This document shows positions 58,458 through 64,000 of a DNA stretch of 64,000 nucleotides, piece after piece (the stretch's first letter is position 1; each line of letters opens with the position of its first letter). Origin of the DNA: Ehretia macrophylla (taxonomy: Eukaryota > Streptophyta > Magnoliopsida > Boraginales > Ehretiaceae); NCBI GenBank assembly GCA_037974665.1, contig CM075771.1, positions 39,974,425-40,038,424 on the forward strand, in the 5' to 3' direction. The translations under genes and the position numbers were made by a program. The notes below the pieces were generated by a model. The model was given only the letters and a program-made list of their open reading frames with translations, searched no databases and had not been told where the DNA came from.

Positions 58458-58927
58458 AGCAAGCTTCTCGTTGTGCCATTTGTTGGTGCCCAAAATCTAA
58501 CATTTTCATCAGTTTCGGGCCACTTTTCTAAATTTGCTATGTTTTTCCTTCCCGGATCGTACATCGTGAGCTGTTAAAAAGATGACAACCTTACTCGCGG
58601 GACATTAGAGGGCCCTATAACGCGTCGATATCACGTCTTGTGAGAATGCTGCGTTGTTGAAGCGGATGGGTTGTTGTTATGCCGATTGGGGCAGCAAGCT
58701 CACTCGCTGTGCCCTTTTTGGAGGCCAAAATCGAAGGTTTTCATAAGTTTCGATCCATTTTTTTTATTAGGCTCTGTTTTTCCGTCCCAGATATTACGTC
58801 GTGAATAGTTAAAAGGACGACAACCTTACTCGCGGGACATTAGAGGGCCCTACAAAGCGTCGATATCACGTCTTGCGAGGATGCTGCGTTGTTGAAGCAG
58901 ATGGGTTGTTGTTAAGCCCATTGGGCC
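58458..58927 (+). repeat. 235-base spacer duplication, second case
   Basis: Same jump as in the unit of copy 66 (TGCCGATTGGGGCAGC at 58680-58695). The identical junction in two units five apart shows they descend from one event. Unit length is 914 because copy 71 also has the GT insertion. Confidence 0.85.
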
Positions 58928-59001
58928 TTCTAAATGGGCCATCTCTCTAGGCTTGGATTGTGAACCAGTAACCCAAAAAGGAATTCTACCACCAACATGA
59001 T

Positions 59002-59134
59002 GGGTGCGATCATACCAGCTACGATCATACCAGCACTAATGCATCGGATCCCATCAGAACTACGAAGTTAAGCGTGCTTGGGAGAGAGTAGTACTAGGAT
59101 GGGTGACACCTGGGAAGTCCACGTGTTGCACCCC
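59002..59134 (+). rRNA. 5S rRNA copy 72, 15-base internal duplication
   Basis: 133 bases: a 15-base piece around ACGATCATACCAGC is present twice near the 5' end (59006-59035), and one C of 91-95 is lost. Other changes: C28T, C46A, C67A, C92A, T106A. Not able to fold normally; a pseudogene in practice. Confidence 0.92.
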
Positions 59135-59665
59135 CCTTTTCAATTTTTTTTCCTCTGTTAAGGGTTGCAAAGATACTGTTTCCACCAGATTTCGATTATC
59201 GAATCCCACGGAACCTTGGGCTAGACAACTTCGCTTCACGTGGCGGCTGGGCCAGTAAACCGAGGGCGTAGGGCTTGTGACCAGGTCTCCGTCCCTCCGG
59301 TGCCCATAACTTTTGATCCGCAAGGAGTTACATGGCACACAACATGCCGTTGGAAAGCTCTCCGTGAGGTCTAGGACGGGGGCAGCAAGCTTGCTTGCTG
59401 TGCCCTTTTTGGAGCCCAAAATCGAACGTTTTCATCAGTTTTGGGCCACTTTTCTTATTAAGCTCTGTTTTTTCGTCCCAGATCGTACGTCGTGAGTTGT
59501 TAAAAGGACGACAACCTTACTCGCTGGACATTAGAGGGCCGTAAAATGCGTCGATATCACGTCTTACGAGGATGCTGCGTTGTTGAAACAGATGGGTTGT
59601 TGTTAAGCCCATTGGGCCTTCTGAATGGGCCATCTGTCTAGGCTGGGACTGTGAACCGTTAACAC

Positions 59666-59692
59666 AAAAAGGAATTCTACCCCCAACATGAC
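59666..59692 (+). promoter_or_regulatory. Representative upstream region of a type A 5S gene (copy 73)
   Basis: AAAAAGGAATTCTACCCCC lies at -27 to -9 and the base at -1 is C. Plant 5S genes usually have a TATA-like box near -28, a GC near -12 and C at -1; here the box is replaced by A-rich AAAAAGGAATT. Type B units have GAATTGTGCCATCAAC at the same place. Confidence 0.5.
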
Positions 59693-59811
59693 GGGTGCGA
59701 TCATACCAGCACTAATGCACCAGATCCCATCAGAACTCCGAAGTTAAGCGTGCTTGGGTGAGAGTAGTACTAGGATGGGTGACCCCCATAGAAGTCCTCG
59801 TGTTGCACCCC
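59693..59811 (+). rRNA. 5S rRNA copy 73
   Basis: 119 bases. Changes: G30A, C67T, T96A, G97T, G98A. Confidence 0.92.
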
Positions 59812-60368
59812 CCTTTTCAATTTTTTTTCCTCCGGTTAGGGTTGCCAAGATACTTTATCCTCCACATTTCTATTATCGAATCCCACGGCACCATGGGCAA
59901 GACAACTTCGCTTCACGGGGAGGCTAAGCCCGCAAACCGAGGGCGTAGGGCTTGTGACCAAGTCTCTGTCGCTCCGGTGCGCATAACTTTTGATCCGTAA
60001 GGAGTTACGCGGCGCACAGCATACCGTTGGAAAGCTCTCTTAGAGCTCTAAGATGGGGGAAGCTAGCTTCTCGTTGTGCCCTTTTTGGAACCCAAAATTG
60101 AACATTTTCATCAGTTTCGGGCCACTTTTCTTATTAAGCTCTGTTTTTCCGTCTCGTATCGTATGTCGTAAGCCGTTAAAAGGACGACAACCTTATTCGT
60201 GGGACATTAGAGGGCCCTACAATGCTTTGATATCATGTCTTGCGAGGATGCTGCGTTGTTGAAGCAGATGGGTTGTTGTTAAGCCCATTGGTCCTTCTGA
60301 ATGGAACATTTCTCTTGGCTGGGACTGCGAAACGTTAACACAAAAAGGAATTCTACCCCCAACAAGAT

Positions 60369-60487
60369 GGGTGCAATCATACCAGCACTAATGCACCGGA
60401 TCCCATCAGAACTCCAAAGTTAAGCATGCTTGGGCGAGAGTAGTACTAGGATGGGTGACCCCCTGGGAAGTCCTCGTGTTGCACCCC
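60369..60487 (+). rRNA. 5S rRNA copy 74
   Basis: 119 bases. Changes: G7A, G48A, G58A. G48A and G58A, and the upstream variant GGAACATTTCTCTTGG, are shared with copy 79. Confidence 0.93.
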
Positions 60488-61046
60488 CCTTTTCAATTTT
60501 TTTTACACCGGTCAGGGTTGCCAAGATGCTTTATCCACCACATTTCAATTATCGAATCCCACTGCACCTTGGGCAAGACAACTTCGCTTCACGTTGAGGC
60601 TGGGCCCGTAAATCGAGGGCGTAATGCTTGTGACCAAGTCTTTGTCGCTCCGGTGCCCATAACTTTTGATCCGTAAGGAGTTTGTGCGGCGCATAGTATA
60701 CCGTTGGAAAGCTCTCTAAGAGCTCTACGACGGGGGCAGCTAGCTTGCTCCCTATGCCCTTTTTGGAGCTCAAAATCGAACGTTTTCATCAGTCTCGGGC
60801 CACTTTTCTTATTAAGCTATGTTTTTCCGTCCTGGATCGTACGTCGTGAGCTGTTAAAAGGACGACAACCTTGCTCGCGGGACATTAGAGGGCCCTACAA
60901 TGCGTCGATATCACGTCTTGCGAGGATGGTGCGTTGTTGAAGCGGATGGGTTGTTGTTTAGCCTATTGGGCCTTCTGAAAGGGCCATCGCTCTATGCTGG
61001 GACTATGAACCGTTAACACATAAAGGAATTCTACCCCCAACATGAT

Positions 61047-61165
61047 GGGTGTGATCATACTAGCACAAATGCACCAAATCCCATCAGAACTCAGGAGTTA
61101 AGCGTGCTTGGGCGAGAGTAGTACTAGGATGGGTGACCCCCTCGGAAGTCCTCGTGTTGCACTCC
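61047..61165 (+). rRNA. 5S rRNA copy 75
   Basis: 119 bases. Changes: C6T, C15T, T21A, G30A, G31A, C47A, A49G, G97C, C117T. Confidence 0.91.
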
Positions 61166-61726
61166 CCTTTTCAATTTTTTTTCCTCTAGTTTGGTTTGCC
61201 AAGATACTTTATCCACCATATTTCTATTATCGAATCCCACAGCACCTTGGGCAAGACAACTGTGCCTCACGTAGAGGCTAGGCTCGCAAAGCGAGGGTGT
61301 GGGGCTTGAGACCAGGTCTCCGTCGCTCCGGTGCCCATAACTTTTAATCTGTAAGGAGTTACACGGCACACAGCATACCGTTGGAAAGCTCTCCGAGAAC
61401 TCTACGACGAGGGCATCAAGCTTGCTCGACTGCACCTTTTTTTGGAGAACAAAATCGAACGTTTTCATCAGTATCGGGACACTTTTCTTACTAAGCTCTA
61501 TTTTTCCATCCCGGATCGTACGTCGTGAACTGTTAAAAGGACGACAACCTTACTCGCGGGACATTAGAGGGCCCTACAATGCGTCGATATCACGTCCCGC
61601 GAGGATACTGCGTTGTTGAAGCGGATTGGTTGTTGTTAAGCCCATTGGGCCTTCTGAATTGGACATCTCTCTAGCCTAGGACTGTGAACCGTTAACACAA
61701 AATGTAATTCTACCCCTCAACATGAC

Positions 61727-61845
61727 GGGTGTAATTATACCAGCACTAATGCACCGGATCCCATCAGAATTCCGAAGTTAAGTGTGCTTGGGTGAGAGTA
61801 GTACTAAGATGGGTGACCCCCTGGGAAGTCCTCGTGTTGCACCCC
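61727..61845 (+). rRNA. 5S rRNA copy 76
   Basis: 119 bases. Changes: C6T, G7A, C10T, C44T, C57T, C67T, G81A; all transitions of the deamination type. Confidence 0.92.
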
Positions 61846-62402
61846 CCTTATCAATTTTTTTTCCCCGGTTAGGCTTGCCAAGATGCTTTATCCACCATAT
61901 TTCTATTTCTAAATCCCATGGCACCTTGGGAAGACAACTTCGCTTCACGTAGTGGCTGGGCCCACAAACCGAGGGCGTGGGGCTAGTGACCCGGTATCCG
62001 TCGCTTCGGTGCCCATAACTTTTGATCCGTAAGGAGTTACCCGGAGCACAACATACCGTTGGAAAGCTCTTTGAGAGCTCTATGACGGGGGCAGCAAGCC
62101 TGCTTAGCAGTGCCTTTTTTGGGGCCCAAAATCGAACATTTTCATCAGTTTCGGTACACTTTTCTTATTAAGCTTTGTTTTTTCATCCCGCATCGTACGT
62201 CGTGAACTGTTAAAAGGATGACAACCTTACTCGCGGGACAATAGAGGGCCCTACAATGCGTCGGTATCACGACTTGCGAGGATGCTGCGTTGTTGAAGCG
62301 GATGGGTTGTTGCTAAGCCCATTGGCTCTTCTGAATGGGCACTCTCTCTAGGCTGGGATTGTGAACCGTTAACACAAAAAGGAATTCTACCCCCACCATG
62401 AC

Positions 62403-62521
62403 GGGTACGATCATACGAGCACTAATGCACCGAATCCCATCAAAACTTTGAAGTTAAGCGTTCTTGGGCGAGAGTAGTACTAGGATGGGTGAACCCCTGG
62501 GAAGTCCCCGTGTTGCACCCC
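62403..62521 (+). rRNA. 5S rRNA copy 77
   Basis: 119 bases. Changes: G5A, C15G, G31A, G41A, C46T, C47T, G60T, C91A, T106C. About 36 bases are lost from the following spacer near 62750. Confidence 0.91.
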
Positions 62522-63043
62522 CTTTTTTCAATTTTTTTGCCCCGGTTAGGGTTGCCAAGATGCTTTATCCACCATATTTCTATTATCGAATCCCACGACA
62601 CATTGGGCAAGAAAACTTTGCCAGACGTAGAGGTTGGGCCCCCAAACCGAGGGCGTAGGGCTTGTGACCAGGTCTCCGTCGCTTCGGTGCCCATAACTTT
62701 TGATCCGTAAAGAGTTACGCGGCACATAGTACACCGTTGGAAAGCTCTCTTGCTGCTTTTTGGAGCCCAAAATTGAACGTTTTCTTCAGTTTCGGGCCAC
62801 TTTTCTTATTAAGCTATATTTTTTAGTCCCGGATCGTACGTTGCGAGCTGTTAAAAGGACGACAACCTTACTCATGCGATATTAGAGGGCCCTACAATGC
62901 GTCGATATCACGTCTTGCGATGATGCTACGTTGTTGAAGCGGATGTGTTGTTCTTAAGCCCATTGGGCGTTCTGAATGGGCCATCTCTCTAGGCTGGGAC
63001 TGTGAATCGTTAACAGATAAAGGAATTGTGCCCTCAACATGAC

Positions 63044-63162
63044 GGGTTCGATCATACCAGCACTAATGCACCGGATCCCATCAGAACTCCAAAGTTAAGC
63101 GTGCTTGGCCAAGTGTAGTATTAGGATGGGTGACACCCTTGGAAGTCCACGTGTTGCACCCC
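63044..63162 (+). rRNA. 5S rRNA copy 78 (type A gene, type B-like spacer)
   Basis: 119 bases. Changes: G5T, G48A, G66C, G68A, A71T, C78T, C92A, G97T, T106A. The upstream stretch is type B-like (GTGCCCTCAAC) but C29T and C36T are absent: the one exception to the spacer-to-gene linkage in that direction. Confidence 0.91.
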
Positions 63163-63720
63163 TATTTTCAATTTTTTTTCCTCCGGTTAGGGTTGCCTAG
63201 ATACTTTATCCACCATATTTCTATTATCGAAACCCACGAAACCTTGGGTAAGACAACTTCACCTCACGTAGTGGCTGGGCCCGCAAACCGAGAGCGTGGG
63301 GCTTGAGACCAGGTCTCCGTCGCTCCGGTGCCCATAACTTTTGATCTGTAAGAAGTTACACGGCGCACAGCATAACGTTGAAAACCTCACCGAGAGCTCT
63401 ACGACGAGGGCCGCTAGCTTTCTTGCTGTGCCCTTTTTGGAGCCCAAAATCGAACATTTTCATCAGTTTTGGGCAACTTTTCTTCTTTTGCTCTATTTTT
63501 TCGTCCCAGATAGTACGTCGTGAGCTATTAAAAGGACGAAAACCATACTCGCGGGACATTAGAGGTCCCTTCAACGTGTCGATATCACGTCTTGCGAGGA
63601 TGCTGCGTTGTTGAAGTGGATGGGTTCTTGTTAAGCCTATTGGGCCTTCTGAATGGAACATTTCTCTTGGCTGGGACTGTGAAACGTTAACACAAAAAGG
63701 AATTCTACCCCCAACATGAC

Positions 63721-63838
63721 GGGTGCGATCATACCAACCCTAATGCACCGGATCCCATTAGAACTCCAAAGTTAAGCATGCTTGGGCGAGAGTAGTACTA
63801 GGATGGGTGACCCCCTGGGAAGTCCTCTATTGCACCCA
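63721..63838 (+). rRNA. 5S rRNA copy 79, 1 base short
   Basis: 118 bases: one base lost in 107-111 (CTCTATTGC). Other changes: G17A, A19C, C39T, G48A, G58A, C119A. Related to copy 74, five units back. Confidence 0.91.
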
Positions 63839-64000
63839 CTTTCAATTATTTTCCTCCGATTAGGGTTGCCAAGATGCTTTATCCACCACATTTCTATTAT
63901 CGAATCCCACAGCATCTTGGGCAAGACAAATTCGCCTCACGTTGAGGCTGGGCCCACAAAACGAGGGCGTAAGGCTTGTGACCAAGGCTCTATCGCTTCG

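Larger units (their letters stand above)
45117..64000 (+). repeat. 5S rDNA tandem array III (end of copy 52, copies 53-79)
   Basis: Continues copy 52 after the chromovirus and runs to the window end. Unit exceptions: 641 bases for copies 58-59 (about 36 bases lost near 49358) and 77-78 (about 36 lost near 62750), 912 for 66-67 and 914 for 71-72 (235-base spacer duplication). The last unit is cut by the window end in mid-spacer. No other gene is visible in the spacers. Confidence 0.95.

Noticed and set aside
1223-64000. CRISPR-like repeat array
   Set aside because: The repeats are 5S genes of 119 bases with related, not unique, spacers in a eukaryotic context.
1-64000. A new multi-gene biological system
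   Set aside because: Apart from the 5S genes and the integrase remnant I see no coding genes that could form one; the interest lies in array structure and LTR content.

Overview
The window is plant nuclear repetitive DNA: a head-to-tail 5S ribosomal RNA gene array, all on the + strand, broken up by LTR retrotransposons. The 119-base gene matches the flowering-plant 5S rRNA with its internal Pol III promoter. The usual unit is about 677 bases (119 gene plus about 558 spacer). I count 79 gene copies: 77 essentially full length, one truncated (copy 12) and one split by a retrotransposon (copy 52). I see no ordinary protein-coding gene. The species cannot be fixed from the sequence; a eudicot is likely.

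Layout: 1-1222 is the 3' part of a long terminal repeat. 1223-12139 is array I (copies 1-16 and a 5-base stub of a next gene). 12137-17039 is a non-autonomous LTR element: a truncated left LTR, a 437-base interior with an initiator-Met-type primer site and a polypurine tract, then a 3.8-kb right LTR. 17040-40890 is array II (copies 17-51 and the first part of 52). 40891-45116 is a chromodomain-type Ty3/gypsy element inserted in copy 52 with a perfect 5-base target duplication; it has lost most of its 5' half and keeps only an integrase-to-chromodomain remnant with an in-frame stop. 45117-64000 is array III (rest of copy 52, copies 53-79).

History read from the sequence: bases 1 to about 6240 and 15818 to about 21900 are two copies of one segment (LTR end, insertion junction, eight 5S units with the same private deletions), so a block of about 15.8 kb was tandemly duplicated. 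By eye the two LTR ends differ at about 13 of 1222 sites, the left and right LTR of the first element at about 38 of 640, and the two LTRs of the second element at about 15 of 812. The order suggested is: first element inserted, segment duplicated, and the second element inserted at some later or similar time.

No 5S copy equals the window consensus, and only copies 1, 17 and 51 are unchanged across positions 50-97 (internal promoter). The array looks like a diverged, probably silent part of a 5S locus. Two gene types linked to two upstream-spacer types are interspersed, and several multi-unit repeats show local exchange. Numbering used below: consensus gene positions 1-119 starting GGGTGCGATC and ending TTGCACCCC; helix I pairs 1-6 with 113-118. 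All alignments were done by eye.
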